Origin: Hymenobacter swuensis DY53
Lineage (GTDB): Bacteria; Bacteroidota; Bacteroidia; Cytophagales; Hymenobacteraceae
NCBI RefSeq assembly: GCF_000576555.1
Contig: NZ_CP007145.1
Span: 2,790,001 to 2,854,000, forward strand
Length of the DNA stretch: 64,000 bases
Direction: 5' to 3'
The notes below the pieces were generated by a model. The model saw only the letters and a list, made by a program, of their open reading frames with translations, was not told the DNA's origin and searched no databases. Each line of letters opens with the position of its first letter. Within the stretch, counting starts at the first letter, position 1. Positions 34,900-43,510 of this stretch are shown one piece after another. The position numbers were made by a program, and so were the translations under genes.

Positions 34900-37167
34900 T
34901 TAGTCGTTGTCAGTCTTTACTTTGGTTTTGCTACCGTCAGCGTCTTTGGCCTTCGAGTCGATGGTACCGTCCTTGGTTACGGTCTTGCTCTTCTCGTCGT
35001 TAGCGCCTTTGGTTTTCACCTTCACTTTGTCGCTGTCCTCGTCCACTTTGGTTTTCACCTTCGTGCCGTCGGGCAGTTTGGCTTTGCTCTTGCCGGGCTG
35101 CAGCGGCACCGTGGTGCGCGTGCCGGTCGTGGAAGAGTTGGTGGAATTTGTCGAGTTAGCACCCGAAGTTGGCGTGGGGTTCACCATGTTCGGAGCCGTT
35201 TCGCCTTCCTTCAGAATCACACGGAAATCGGTGCGGCGGTTAAGCTGCATGTTTTCCGGCGAATCGTTGGCGGCTACCGGACGACGCTCACCGTAGCTTA
35301 CCGTCACCATGCGGGTTTCGGCAATACCCGACTTCTTCAGGTAGTTGTAGGCCACATCGGCGCGGTTCTGGCCGAGTACGATGTTGTACTCATCCGTGTT
35401 CCGCGAGTCGCAGTTACCCTCAATGGAAATGTTGATACCGGGGTTAGCCTTCAGCACTTCGCTGATGCGGTTCAACTCCGTAATCGACTCCGGCCGCAGC
35501 TTGTACTTGTCGGTATCGAAGTAAATCGGCTTCAACTGAGCGATATTGGTTCCAGAGGTATCCACATACGGTACGTAGAAATCCTTGGTGATTACCGTCG
35601 AATCGTTGGTCGAAATTGGAACGGGGAACTCCTGGGTTTCGATGTTCTTGCCATCCTTCGACACAGCTACCTGATAAGTCCGGCCCGAAAGCACACTTAC
35701 CTGATAGTCGCCGGTTACGGGCTTGGTTACGTCGTTGTAGCTCAGCGCCGTTTTATCGGCCTGGGTGCCACTAAACACAAGCTGTACACCCGGAATGACG
35801 GTGCTGTCCTTTTGGCTCAGCACGCGGCCCCGGATGATGGCGTTCTTGATGTAGTTGATCGTGTAGATGTCCTTCTCCCCGTAGCCGCCTATGCGGTACG
35901 AAGACAGGTAGGCATACGAGCCATCCGGCGAGAGACGGTAGTACGTGTCATCATCGGGCGTGTTGATGGGGTAGCCCATGTTTTCAGGACGGCCCCACTT
36001 GCGGCCCACCGAATCCCAGTCCGACTTGAAGATATCGTAACCACCCATCGTGTTGTGGCCGCGCGACGAGAAGTACAACGTCTTGCCATCTTTGCTCAGG
36101 TACGGGCTATCGTCATCGTACACCGTATTCACGGCGTTACCGAGGGTTTTAGCCGGGCCCCAGTCGCCACCAGGCTGACGGGTAGCGGTGTAAATGTCCA
36201 GCGTGTTGTCTTCCGAGTACTTGCTGGTCGAGAAGTAAATCGTTAGGCCATCGGGCGTGATGTAAGCGTCCGACTCGAAGCCCGACGTGTTGATGTTCTT
36301 GTTGAGCTTCTTGGGCTCCGTCCAGTCCGTGCCCGACTTTTCCGAGTACAGGATGTCCCCGTTCTCGTCGTTGCGGTACATGAGCAGCTTAGTGTCGTTG
36401 TCGAACACCTGAATAGAGGCATCGTGGCCTTTGCCGTTGAGCACACCGCTCAAGGAGCGGGGCTTCTCCCAGTTCTCATCATCGATGCGCTTGGCCTCGT
36501 AGATGTTTTCGTAGTACTGGCCGTCGGCGGCAATTTTGTTTTTGTCGTTCAACTTGCCATCGGGGTTTACCGCCGGGGCATTGCTCATGTTATCGGAGCG
36601 GGAGGTGAACAACAGCACCTTGTCGTCGTTGGAAATTACTGGGCTATGCTCCGACCACTGGGTGTTGATAGTGGGGCCCAGGTTTTTCACAAAGATATCC
36701 TTGGGGCTGTTGAACTGCACTTTGGCGTTCTTGCTGTGCTGAATCAGCTGGGCCAACTCCTTTTTGCGGGTATCCTTGCTTTTCAGTGTGGCGTTGTAGG
36801 CCTGAAAATGCGAAATAGCCTCGTCGAAGTTGTAGTTTAGGTGGTCTACCCGACCCAGCCAGTACTCCACATCCTTCGATACATTTTTCTTCAGGCGCTG
36901 AGCCTTGTAGATGTAGTCGCTGGCCTTTTCCTTGTCAAATGACATGTAGGCAATACCCGCCCGGAACAGCGCCTGGGCGTTGTTCGGCTCCTTGGCCAGC
37001 ACTTGCTCGTAGAGAGGCAGCGAAGCCCGGTAGTTCTCTTGCGAAAAATACTTATTGGCAGCCTTGAGTTGCTTTCGTGTGCTCTGAGCCAGGGCAGGCT
37101 GGGCCATAGCAGCCGTAAGCGCGAAGGCGCACGAGGCTTTCAATAACCTTCTGACTAAGTTGTCCAT
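34900..37167 (-). CDS. TPR / PD40 propeller / OmpA envelope protein (PorE-like architecture)
   Basis: A 755-residue periplasmic or outer-membrane-associated protein. ATG 37167 gives a signal peptide ending in ALAQ (about 1-28). TPR-like helices follow (about 30-140), then a WD40-like PD40 propeller, a carboxypeptidase-regulatory-like fold (RGRVLSQKDSTVIPG) and an OmpA C-terminal domain with NISIEGNCDSRNTDEYN that binds peptidoglycan. This is the order described for PorE of type IX secretion, though similar proteins have other roles. The last ~65 residues are Lys/Asp/Thr-rich low complexity (KVKVKTKGAND). Confidence 0.85.
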   Translation of the reverse strand: MDNLVRRLLKASCAFALTAAMAQPALAQSTRKQLKAANKYFSQENYRASLPLYEQVLAKEPNNAQALFRAGIAYMSFDKEKASDYIYKAQRLKKNVSKDVEYWLGRVDHLNYNFDEAISHFQAYNATLKSKDTRKKELAQLIQHSKNAKVQFNSPKDIFVKNLGPTINTQWSEHSPVISNDDKVLLFTSRSDNMSNAPAVNPDGKLNDKNKIAADGQYYENIYEAKRIDDENWEKPRSLSGVLNGKGHDASIQVFDNDTKLLMYRNDENGDILYSEKSGTDWTEPKKLNKNINTSGFESDAYITPDGLTIYFSTSKYSEDNTLDIYTATRQPGGDWGPAKTLGNAVNTVYDDDSPYLSKDGKTLYFSSRGHNTMGGYDIFKSDWDSVGRKWGRPENMGYPINTPDDDTYYRLSPDGSYAYLSSYRIGGYGEKDIYTINYIKNAIIRGRVLSQKDSTVIPGVQLVFSGTQADKTALSYNDVTKPVTGDYQVSVLSGRTYQVAVSKDGKNIETQEFPVPISTNDSTVITKDFYVPYVDTSGTNIAQLKPIYFDTDKYKLRPESITELNRISEVLKANPGINISIEGNCDSRNTDEYNIVLGQNRADVAYNYLKKSGIAETRMVTVSYGERRPVAANDSPENMQLNRRTDFRVILKEGETAPNMVNPTPTSGANSTNSTNSSTTGTRTTVPLQPGKSKAKLPDGTKVKTKVDEDSDKVKVKTKGANDEKSKTVTKDGTIDSKAKDADGSKTKVKTDND

Positions 37168-37614
37168 TGTTGGAGGGGTTAGGGAAATAAGGAGTTGCAA
37201 AGGGGGAGTGAACGCCCAAAACGCCGATTGCGCGAGTGGGTTTTCAAGAGTTGCCTCTTATACTGAAAACCCGCCTCAGGGTTGAGGCGGGATAGACAAA
37301 AAGGGGAAGCTGGGCGCAAAAAAAGGCGATTAGCTTCGTATTTTGACTACAAAAAGCATTCCCCGAACCGGGGAATAAGCGGGCAAAGATAGAAATTTTA
37401 TAATACGGACTTGGTCGCATCCAATTCAGTAAAATAACTGGCTTCGCAGACGAAAATAAGTGAAGTATTCGCATTCAAAACCTTTCCTGCAGTCATTGCC
37501 GGACGCACAAATATAGTTCGACTACTTAAATTACAAGGTTTTTCTCCAAAAAATTATGGATCCCCGGAGCTGCGGCCGAATATCTACCTTTGTCTTTCAG
37601 CTTACGCTCAACGC
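37168..37614. other. Divergent intergenic region with two hairpins
   Basis: 447 bp without a supportable gene between the PorE-like and YihA genes. It contains an inverted repeat cccgcctca (37270-37278) / tgaggcggg (37283-37291) and a second, attccccg (37358-37365) / cggggaat (37369-37376). TACCTTTG at 37585-37592 is a likely -7 element for yihA. The hairpins fall in the leader or promoter side of the PorE-like gene. Confidence 0.5.
37585..37592 (+). promoter_or_regulatory. -7 element TACCTTTG before yihA
   Basis: A perfect TAnnTTTG match 22 nt upstream of the ATG at 37615. Confidence 0.55.
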
Positions 37615-38232
37615 ATGAATATCCAGGACGCCAAATTTCTGATGAGCAACTCCCGCGTGGAGGACTGCCCCGCCCCTACGCTGCCCGAGTATGCCTTCAT
37701 TGGGCGCTCCAACGTGGGTAAGTCGTCGCTCATCAACATGCTCACCAACCACAAAGGGCTGGCCAAAACCTCTTCGCAGCCGGGTAAAACGCAGCTAATC
37801 AATCATTTTATTATTAATAACAATTGGTATCTGGTTGATTTACCGGGCTATGGCTACGCAAAAGTCAGCAAAGATTCGCGCGTGAAGTGGCAGCGCATGA
37901 TTAATTTCTATTTACGCAAACGGGAAAATCTGGCGTGCGTTTTTGTGCTGGTCGATTCGCGCCATTCACCGCAGGCAGTGGACCTCGAATTTATGGAGCA
38001 GTTGGGCAGTGAGGGAATTCCATTTGTTATGGTATTTACCAAAGCTGATAAACAATCGGGTACCCGCACGCAGCAAAATGTGCTGGACTACATTCAAAAA
38101 ATGGAAGAAACCTGGGATGAGGTACCTCGGCATTTCGTAACGTCGGCGGAGGAAAAAACTGGCCGCGACGAGGTGCTGGATTTCATTCAGGAGATAAACC
38201 GGCAGCTCGCCGAAACGCCCGATAATGCGTAG
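37615..38232 (+). CDS. yihA: Ribosome-biogenesis GTPase YihA/YsxC (EngB)
   Basis: A 205-residue GTPase needed for large-subunit ribosome assembly. G1 GRSNVGKSS at about 30-38, G2/G3 in TSSQPGKTQ and VDLPGYG, G4 FTKADK and a C-terminal SAEEKTG (G5). Length matches the family. The promoter element at 37585 sets the start. Upstream codons (from about 37800) are visibly richer in A/T than the neighbours (ATTATTAATAAC), but the frame is intact. Confidence 0.92.
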   Translation: MNIQDAKFLMSNSRVEDCPAPTLPEYAFIGRSNVGKSSLINMLTNHKGLAKTSSQPGKTQLINHFIINNNWYLVDLPGYGYAKVSKDSRVKWQRMINFYLRKRENLACVFVLVDSRHSPQAVDLEFMEQLGSEGIPFVMVFTKADKQSGTRTQQNVLDYIQKMEETWDEVPRHFVTSAEEKTGRDEVLDFIQEINRQLAETPDNA

Positions 38233-38308
38233 ATTGGCCCTGTAATTGCCATGCATGGCCGGGCCTTCGTGCCCCCGTATTCCATCGTCTTTTCTCTGCT
38301 TACCTCTC

Positions 38309-38779
38309 ATGAAAAAAACCGCTCTTCTGCTGGGCATCGGGTTGCTGGCCTGCACGGCTCCGGCTCTGGCCCAGAAAACCAAGGTCAAGGTAAAAACCGA
38401 CGGCCCGGCTCCTGAAACCACGGAAGCACCTACTGAGGCGGCTCCGGCCGCGCCGGCTCGCCCCAAAGCCATTCCGGTAGCTGAGTATTATGAGGGTGGC
38501 CAGGATGCACTGATGGCCTTCATTGCCCAGGAGCTGAAATACCCTATTATGGCCCGGCGCAACCGCATTCAGGGTCAGTGCATTGTGAGCTTCACGCTGA
38601 ACACCGACGGCACCATGTCGGGCATTAAGCTGGTGAAAAATATTGGCGGCGGCTGCGGCGAGGAAGCCCTGCGCGTGGTTCGGCTGCTCAAGTTTAAGAA
38701 GCCCGATTATGCTATCCTGACCAGCTTGCCCGTAACCTTCAAGCTGCCTTCTCCCGGCCAAGCCGCCGCAACTGAGTAA
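38309..38779 (+). CDS. TonB C-terminal domain protein, secreted
   Basis: A 156-residue protein; ATG 38309 gives a clean signal peptide (ALLLGIGLLACTAPALAQ), then a Lys/Thr low-complexity stretch (KTKVKVKTD), a Pro/Ala linker and a TonB C-terminal-like domain (about 68-150: YPIMARRNRIQGQCIVSF, GGGCGEEALRVV). It has a signal peptide instead of a permanent membrane anchor, so it is not a classic energy transducer. Exact role unknown. Its TAA is also the first bases of the next gene's promoter element. Confidence 0.75.
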   Translation: MKKTALLLGIGLLACTAPALAQKTKVKVKTDGPAPETTEAPTEAAPAAPARPKAIPVAEYYEGGQDALMAFIAQELKYPIMARRNRIQGQCIVSFTLNTDGTMSGIKLVKNIGGGCGEEALRVVRLLKFKKPDYAILTSLPVTFKLPSPGQAAATE

Positions 38780-38784
38780 CTTTG
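38777..38784 (+). promoter_or_regulatory. -7 element TAACTTTG overlapping a stop codon
   Basis: TAACTTTG begins with the TAA stop of the TonB-like gene and lies 26 nt before the ATG at 38811, suggesting a separate promoter for the DUF5606 gene. Confidence 0.45.
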
Positions 38785-38810
38785 CCCTTTCAAACAACTG
38801 CTTTCTTCTT

Positions 38811-39413
38811 ATGCCCTACGACCTGAAGGAAATTGCCGCTATCAGCGGAATGCCCGGTCTGTACCGCCTCGTGAAACCTACCCGCGCCGGCGTTATCATT
38901 GAAGCCCTCGACGAGAAAGGCACCCGCTCCGTGGCCTCGGCCCGCAATAAGGTGTCCCTGCTCCACGAAATCTCCATCTACACCCAGGATTACGACCAGA
39001 CGGTGCCCCTGACGGAAGTATTCGACCGTATCTATCAGCAGCACGGCAAAGAGTTGGCGGTGACCAACAAATCGGACGACCGGGACCTGTCGGCGTTTAT
39101 GGCCGGTATCATGCCCGACTACGACCGGGAGCGGGTGTACATGTCCGACATCAAGAAGCTGGTGCAGTGGTACCGTGTAGTGAGCCAGAAACTGGACTAC
39201 CAGGCCCCCGCTGCCGAAGAAGCCACTGAGGAGGTACCTGAGGAAGCCCCAAAAGCCAAGAAAAAGGCCGCTAAAAAGGACGAACCCGCTGCGGATGAAG
39301 CCCTGAGCACCGCCGGTATCATTCCGGCCGCTGAGGAAACCAATGCCGCCGGCAACCCCGAGGCAGGCGAAGCCAAACCGGCTAAAAAACCGACCAAGAA
39401 GAAAGCCGAATAG
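38811..39413 (+). CDS. DUF5606 family protein with Lys/Ala-rich tail
   Basis: A 200-residue protein. The first ~130 residues (YDLKEIAAISGMPGLYRLVKPTRAGVIIEALD) match DUF5606, a Bacteroidota family of unknown function. The C-terminal ~70 residues are disordered and charged with Ala/Lys/Glu repeats (KAKKKAAKKDEPA), a tail often seen in nucleic-acid- or ribosome-associated proteins of this phylum. The tail length probably varies between relatives. A 34-bp hairpin terminator follows at once. Confidence 0.8.
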   Translation: MPYDLKEIAAISGMPGLYRLVKPTRAGVIIEALDEKGTRSVASARNKVSLLHEISIYTQDYDQTVPLTEVFDRIYQQHGKELAVTNKSDDRDLSAFMAGIMPDYDRERVYMSDIKKLVQWYRVVSQKLDYQAPAAEEATEEVPEEAPKAKKKAAKKDEPAADEALSTAGIIPAAEETNAAGNPEAGEAKPAKKPTKKKAE

Positions 39414-39418
39414 TTTTT

Positions 39419-39489
39419 CCTTGCTTCGGCTACAACAGAAAGGCCCGCTTCATAATGAAGCGGGCCTTTCTGTTGTAGCCGAAGCAAGG
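39419..39489. terminator. 34-bp perfect hairpin terminator
   Basis: Arms 39419-39452 and 39456-39489 are perfectly complementary around loop taa, the longest perfect stem seen in the window. A GC-rich core lies between AGAAAGG and CCTTTCT tracts. It lies 5 nt after the DUF5606 stop, between convergent genes. Confidence 0.85.
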
Positions 39490-39494
39490 AGGAG

Positions 39495-39568
39495 GTATAA
39501 ATGATGAGTTCTGAAGGATGAATTAGCAGATTCCGGCTGCACTGTACATAATAACTCATCATTCATAC
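39495..39568. repeat. Imperfect inverted repeat
   Basis: gtataaatgatgagtt (39495-39510) matches the reverse complement of aactcatcattcatac (about 39553-39568) with one mismatch. It sits between the 34-bp hairpin and the fbp stop; role unknown. Confidence 0.5.
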
Positions 39569-39587
39569 CTAAGCCCTCACCCTCTGC

Positions 39588-40616
39588 CTACGCTTTCAGC
39601 ACAGCATCGTGGGCGAATTCGGGGGCGAGGAATTCCTCCACTTTCTCCACCAGCTCGGGCGAGCCGATGAACAGCGGGCACCGCTCGTGTAGGTCGCGGG
39701 GCTCGATTTCGAGCGTCCGACGGCGGCCGTTGCTGGATTTGCCGCCGGCCTGCTCCACAATGAAGGCCAACGGGTTGCACTCGTACATAAGGCGCAGCTT
39801 ACCGTTAGGGGCCTTTTTGGAGGTAGGATACATATAGATGCCTCCCTTAAGCAGGTTGCGGTGGAAGTCGGCCACCAACGAGCCGATGTAGCGGGCCGAG
39901 TAGTTCTGCTCTTTGCAAAACGCCACAAAGCCCTTCATTCCTTCCGTGAAGGATTCCGAAACACCCTCGTTAATGGAATAGATGGCACCTGTTTTGGGCG
40001 TCTGGATGTTGGGGTGCGAGAGGAAGAACTCGCCCAGGCTGGGCTCGTAGGTGAAGCCGTTTACGCCGTTGCCGGTAGTGTACACCATCATGGTGCTGGA
40101 GCCGTAAATCACGTAGCCGGCGGCCACCTGATGCGTACCGGTTTGCAGACAGTCCTGCGTGGTACCCTCGTTGCCTGTGGGCGACACGCGGCGGTAGATG
40201 CTGAAAATGGTGCCGATACTGACGTTTACATCAATATTGCTGGAGCCATCGAGTGGGTCAATGGCTACCACGTATTTGCCCTGCGTGTTACCGGTCTGAA
40301 TCATCTCGTCGTCTTCCTCCGAAATGATGGTACATACCTCTCCCCCGTTGCGCAGCGCCCGGATAAAGCGGATGTTGGCAATGACATCTAGCTTCTGCTG
40401 GTCCTCTCCCTGCACGTTGCGGTTCCCATAGGCACCGGCAATATCAATAAGGCCGGAGCGGTTGATTTCGCGGTTCACGATTTTGGCCGCCAGCGCAATG
40501 TCGCGCAGCAGTTGCGACAGTTCGCCGGTGGCGTACGGAAAGTCTTCCTGCTTGCGCATGATGAAGCGGTCCAGGGTGGTGCCAACGGGCAAAGCCAGCT
40601 TGTCGTGGTTAGTCAT
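39588..40616 (-). CDS. fbp: Class I fructose-1,6-bisphosphatase
   Basis: A 342-residue enzyme of gluconeogenesis that removes the 1-phosphate of fructose 1,6-bisphosphate. Metal-site motif [15 protein letters not shown] (about 116-130), the SEEDDE loop before it (about 98-103) and the substrate-binding region GGIYMYP, with the C-terminal [20 protein letters not shown] segment ([15 protein letters not shown]). Length is as expected. Divergent from aspartokinase across a 149-bp gap. Confidence 0.95.
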   Translation of the reverse strand: MTNHDKLALPVGTTLDRFIMRKQEDFPYATGELSQLLRDIALAAKIVNREINRSGLIDIAGAYGNRNVQGEDQQKLDVIANIRFIRALRNGGEVCTIISEEDDEMIQTGNTQGKYVVAIDPLDGSSNIDVNVSIGTIFSIYRRVSPTGNEGTTQDCLQTGTHQVAAGYVIYGSSTMMVYTTGNGVNGFTYEPSLGEFFLSHPNIQTPKTGAIYSINEGVSESFTEGMKGFVAFCKEQNYSARYIGSLVADFHRNLLKGGIYMYPTSKKAPNGKLRLMYECNPLAFIVEQAGGKSSNGRRRTLEIEPRDLHERCPLFIGSPELVEKVEEFLAPEFAHDAVLKA

Positions 40617-40753
40617 ACAGTGAGTGAGGTAGAAGGGTGCGGGTGGGAAAGGTCAAAATTAACCAATTTGCCGAAGTCGCCTGAGCGAAATTTCGCTCAT
40701 TGCCTCCCGCCAGTCAATTTCCCGGCATTCATGGCCGATGGGAGGCTTGGCCC

Positions 40754-40761
40754 TACATTTG
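40754..40761 (+). promoter_or_regulatory. -7 element TACATTTG before aspartokinase
   Basis: A perfect TAnnTTTG match ending 4 nt before the ATG at 40766, implying a leaderless or nearly leaderless mRNA and excluding the ATG at 40700. Confidence 0.55.
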
Positions 40762-40765
40762 GGCC

Positions 40766-42049
40766 ATGCAGGAACCGCAGCAACTTCAGATTTTCAAGTT
40801 TGGCGGCGCGTCGGTGAAGGACGCGGCCGCCATCCGTAACCTCAGCAGCATTGTACGGGCGCACGGCCAGCCAGGCCCGTTGCTGGTGGTGGTATCGGCC
40901 ATGGGCAAAACCACCAATGCGCTGGAAGCCATTTATCAGCTGGCGCACACGGGTCAGGAGTATACCCCGCAGCTTGCCCTCCTCCGGGATTTTCACCTGG
41001 GTGTGGCGACCGAGCTGGGCGTGAGCGACGAAGCGGCCGGCACGCCGGCCCTGGCCGAGTTGCTGGAGCAGTTGCACGACCGGTTGGCCACCCTACTTCC
41101 CGGCGACTTCGATAAGCAGTATGACCAGGTAGTTAGCTTCGGCGAGTTGCTGGCTACGCGCATTGTGGCCCGAGCGCTCCAGGCCCAGTGGCTCGACTGC
41201 CGGCCGCTCATCCGGACTGACCATACCTGGCGGGAGGGCCGCGTGGACTGGGCTACCACCGAACGAAACCTGCGGGCAACGCTGCCCGGACAGTTGCAGC
41301 ACGGCCCCATTGTGACGCAGGGGTTTCTGGGCGGCACCGCCGGCGGGCACACCACCACGCTGGGCCGGGAGGGCTCCGACTACACCGCCGCTATTCTGGC
41401 TTATTGCCTGGGGGCGGCTTCGGTAACCATCTGGAAGGATGTGGCAGGGCTGCTGAATGCGGACCCCAAGTTTTTTGCCGATACGGTACGTTACCCCGAA
41501 ATCAGTTACCAGGAAACCATCGAAATGGCCTACTACGGGGCTTCCGTCATTCACCCCAAAACCATTAAGCCGCTGGCCGTGCGGGGTATTCCGCTGCTGG
41601 TAAAGTCGTTTGTGGACCCCACGGCGGAAGGCACGCGCATTCATGACTGCCGCCACGGCCTGCTGGTGCCCGCTTTCATCCGCAAGACGGGGCAGTGCCT
41701 GATTTCCTTTGAATCCAAGGACCTGACCTTTATTTCGGAGGAAAATCTGGAGGTCATTTTTGGGGCTTTGGCGCAGGTGCGGCTCAAAATTCACCTGATG
41801 CAGAACTCAGCCATCAGCTTCTCGGTGTGTACCGATTTCTCCGCTTATCGCCTGGAAAAGCTGCTCAGCGCACTACGGGAGCAATTTACCATTCATTACA
41901 ACACAGGCCTGGAGCTGTACACCATCAAGAACTACGATGCCGCCAGCATTCAGCGGCTGACGGACAGCCGGGAGCTGCTGCTGGAACAGCGCAGCCGCCA
42001 GACGTTTCAGTTTGTGTGCCGGGGCGGAGTGAATGAATTTGTGAAGTGA
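40766..42049 (+). CDS. lysC: Aspartate kinase
   Basis: A 427-residue aspartokinase, first step to lysine, threonine, methionine and diaminopimelate. The kinase domain opens with FKFGGASVKD (about 10-19) and has TLGREGSDYTAA and IWKDVAGLLNADPK. A C-terminal part (about 300-427) reads as paired ACT domains for allosteric amino-acid inhibition. ATG 40766 is set by the promoter element. Not fused to homoserine dehydrogenase. Confidence 0.9.
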   Translation: MQEPQQLQIFKFGGASVKDAAAIRNLSSIVRAHGQPGPLLVVVSAMGKTTNALEAIYQLAHTGQEYTPQLALLRDFHLGVATELGVSDEAAGTPALAELLEQLHDRLATLLPGDFDKQYDQVVSFGELLATRIVARALQAQWLDCRPLIRTDHTWREGRVDWATTERNLRATLPGQLQHGPIVTQGFLGGTAGGHTTTLGREGSDYTAAILAYCLGAASVTIWKDVAGLLNADPKFFADTVRYPEISYQETIEMAYYGASVIHPKTIKPLAVRGIPLLVKSFVDPTAEGTRIHDCRHGLLVPAFIRKTGQCLISFESKDLTFISEENLEVIFGALAQVRLKIHLMQNSAISFSVCTDFSAYRLEKLLSALREQFTIHYNTGLELYTIKNYDAASIQRLTDSRELLLEQRSRQTFQFVCRGGVNEFVK

Positions 42050-42141
42050 TGCTCCGGGTAGGCAGCAAAGAAACCAGTTCGACCCAAGGCCTGGCGTTTT
42101 GTTCCCGTCATTGCCATTTCCCAGGCTCAAAATGAAACAAT

Positions 42142-42174
42142 TTTGTCCGGCCGGACCTTATAGCCCTATCTTTG
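42142..42174 (+). promoter_or_regulatory. Canonical -33/-7 promoter of the Fur-family gene
   Basis: TTTG (42142-42145) followed 21 nt later by TATCTTTG (42167-42174) is the best full match to the Bacteroidota -33/-7 layout in the window. It supports a GTG start at 42195 and rules out the frame opening at 42099. Confidence 0.65.
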
Positions 42175-42194
42175 CGGAGAACTATTCTCATCTG

Positions 42195-42650
42195 GTGAAC
42201 CACACGTCCGACCATTCGCACTCTACTCCCACTGCCGGCCACCTGCGTGACCGGCTGGCAGCAGTTGGTTTGCGGGCCACCCAACAGCGCCTGCTGATTC
42301 TGGAAAGCCTGCTGATTCTGCCGGGCCACCCGACGGCCGAGCAGGTACACCGCCAGGTAACAGAACAGATAGCATCCATTTCGCTGGGTACCGTGTACAA
42401 AACGCTGGATGCGTTTGTGGCGGCGGGCCTGACGCGCCGGGTAGCTTCGGCTGAAGGAGCGTCGCGCCGCTACGATGCCGACTGCACGGAACACCACCAT
42501 CTTTTCTGCACCAATACGCAGGAAATCATTGATTACTGCGACCCGCAGCTGGACGCGCTAATCCGGGAGTTCTTCGCGGCCAAAGGCCTGTCGAACTTCC
42601 AGCCCCGCTCCTTTTCCCTGCACATCACGGGAGACAAAGTATTACCCTAA
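42195..42650 (+). CDS. Fur-family repressor, PerR-like
   Basis: A 151-residue metal-dependent repressor. Winged-helix region LRDRLAAVGLRATQQRLLILESL then HPTAEQVHRQV and SLGTVYKTLDAFV; the metal region EHHHLFC carries the His cluster. GTG 42195 is the first start downstream of the promoter at 42142-42174. Immediate neighbour downstream is a peroxiredoxin gene (42738), so a PerR-like peroxide-sensing role is likely. The C-terminal Cys-x2-Cys pair of a structural zinc site is not evident. Confidence 0.85.
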   Translation: MNHTSDHSHSTPTAGHLRDRLAAVGLRATQQRLLILESLLILPGHPTAEQVHRQVTEQIASISLGTVYKTLDAFVAAGLTRRVASAEGASRRYDADCTEHHHLFCTNTQEIIDYCDPQLDALIREFFAAKGLSNFQPRSFSLHITGDKVLP

Positions 42651-42737
42651 GCCAGTGAGCAAGTGCTGCCCGCCGGCGTACGCTCACGGGTTATTCTCTT
42701 TTCACTCACTACCTTTTTTCACCATTTTCCAGTACTC

Positions 42738-43376
42738 ATGGCAGTTCTCGTAGGTAAACGTGCTCCTTCTTTCAAAGCTACCGCCGTTATTGACGGCGAA
42801 TTCGAGGAGGATTTCTCCCTCGACCGGTACCTGGGCAAGAAGCACGTTATTTTCTACTTCTACCCAGCTGACTTCACCTTCGTCTGCCCCACCGAAATCA
42901 TTGCTTTCCAGGACCGTCTGGCCGACTTCGAGGCCAAAGGGGTGGCCATCGTCGGCTGCTCGACCGACACGCACTTTTCGCACTTTGCCTGGCTGCAGAC
43001 CCCGCGCGACAACGGCGGCATTGAGGGCGTGAAATACCCGCTGGTGGCCGACGCCACCAAAACCATTGCCTCGAACTACGACGTACTGGGCGGCCATTAC
43101 GACTACAACGAAGCCGGCGAAATGACTTTCGTTGGGTCGCCTTTGGCTTACCGGGGCTTGTTCCTGATTGACAAGGACGGCATTGTACGCCACCAAGTGG
43201 TAAACGACGGCCCGCTGGGCCGCAGCATCGACGAAGCCATGCGCATGGTAGATGCGCTGCAGTACTTCGAAGTAAAAGGCGAAGTATGCCCCGCCAACTG
43301 GGAAGAAGGCAAAGAAGCTATGGCTGCTACCCGCGAAGGTGTGGCCAACTACCTGGGCAAGCAGGCCGCCCACTAG
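42738..43376 (+). CDS. 2-Cys peroxiredoxin (AhpC/TSA)
   Basis: A 212-residue peroxidase that reduces hydrogen peroxide and organic peroxides. The peroxidatic Cys50 sits in YPADFTFVCPTE; the resolving Cys is in GEVCPANW about 20-25 residues before the end of the conserved part. A YF motif-like C-terminal helix (ATREGVANYLGK) is present. ATG 42738 begins AVLVGKRAPSFK, the usual family start. Placed after the PerR-like gene, probably regulated by it. The TAG stop is also the first unit of a heptanucleotide repeat. Confidence 0.9.
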   Translation: MAVLVGKRAPSFKATAVIDGEFEEDFSLDRYLGKKHVIFYFYPADFTFVCPTEIIAFQDRLADFEAKGVAIVGCSTDTHFSHFAWLQTPRDNGGIEGVKYPLVADATKTIASNYDVLGGHYDYNEAGEMTFVGSPLAYRGLFLIDKDGIVRHQVVNDGPLGRSIDEAMRMVDALQYFEVKGEVCPANWEEGKEAMAATREGVANYLGKQAAH

Positions 43377-43429
43377 AGCTTAGAGCTTAGAGCTTAGAGC
43401 TTAGAGCTTAGAGCTTAGAGCTTAGAGCT
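43374..43429. repeat. Heptanucleotide tandem repeat TAGAGCT x8
   Basis: Eight perfect copies of TAGAGCT run from 43374 to 43429, and a partial ninth (TAGA) follows. The first copy is the peroxiredoxin stop codon. No further coding function. The copies lie between the stop codon and the terminator at 43442. Confidence 0.9.
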
Positions 43430-43441
43430 TAGATTGTATGG

Positions 43442-43475
43442 AAAAGGCTTCGCTGAGTTACAGCGAAGCCTTTTT
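43442..43475 (+). terminator. Terminator of the peroxiredoxin gene
   Basis: Arms 43442-43455 and 43461-43474 (aaaaggcttcgctg / cagcgaagcctttt) pair perfectly around loop agtta, followed by T's. Confidence 0.85.
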
Positions 43476-43497
43476 CCGTAATAGTGGGCGGAAGGCT

Positions 43498-43505
43498 GTA
43501 CTTTT
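43498..43505 (+). promoter_or_regulatory. -7 element TACTTTTG before the GNAT gene
   Basis: A perfect TAnnTTTG match ending 5 nt before the ATG at 43511, implying a very short leader. Confidence 0.5.
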
Positions 43506-43510
43506 GCCGC

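Noticed and set aside
34450..36246. A ~598-codon plus-strand open frame opposite ubiE and the PorE-like gene
   Set aside because: Antisense shadow of GC-rich genes; no domain, no promoter element and no sensible N-terminus.
43374..43429. CRISPR array or minisatellite coding region at the heptamer repeat
   Set aside because: The unit is 7 nt, without spacers, and lies after a stop codon; it is a simple tandem repeat.
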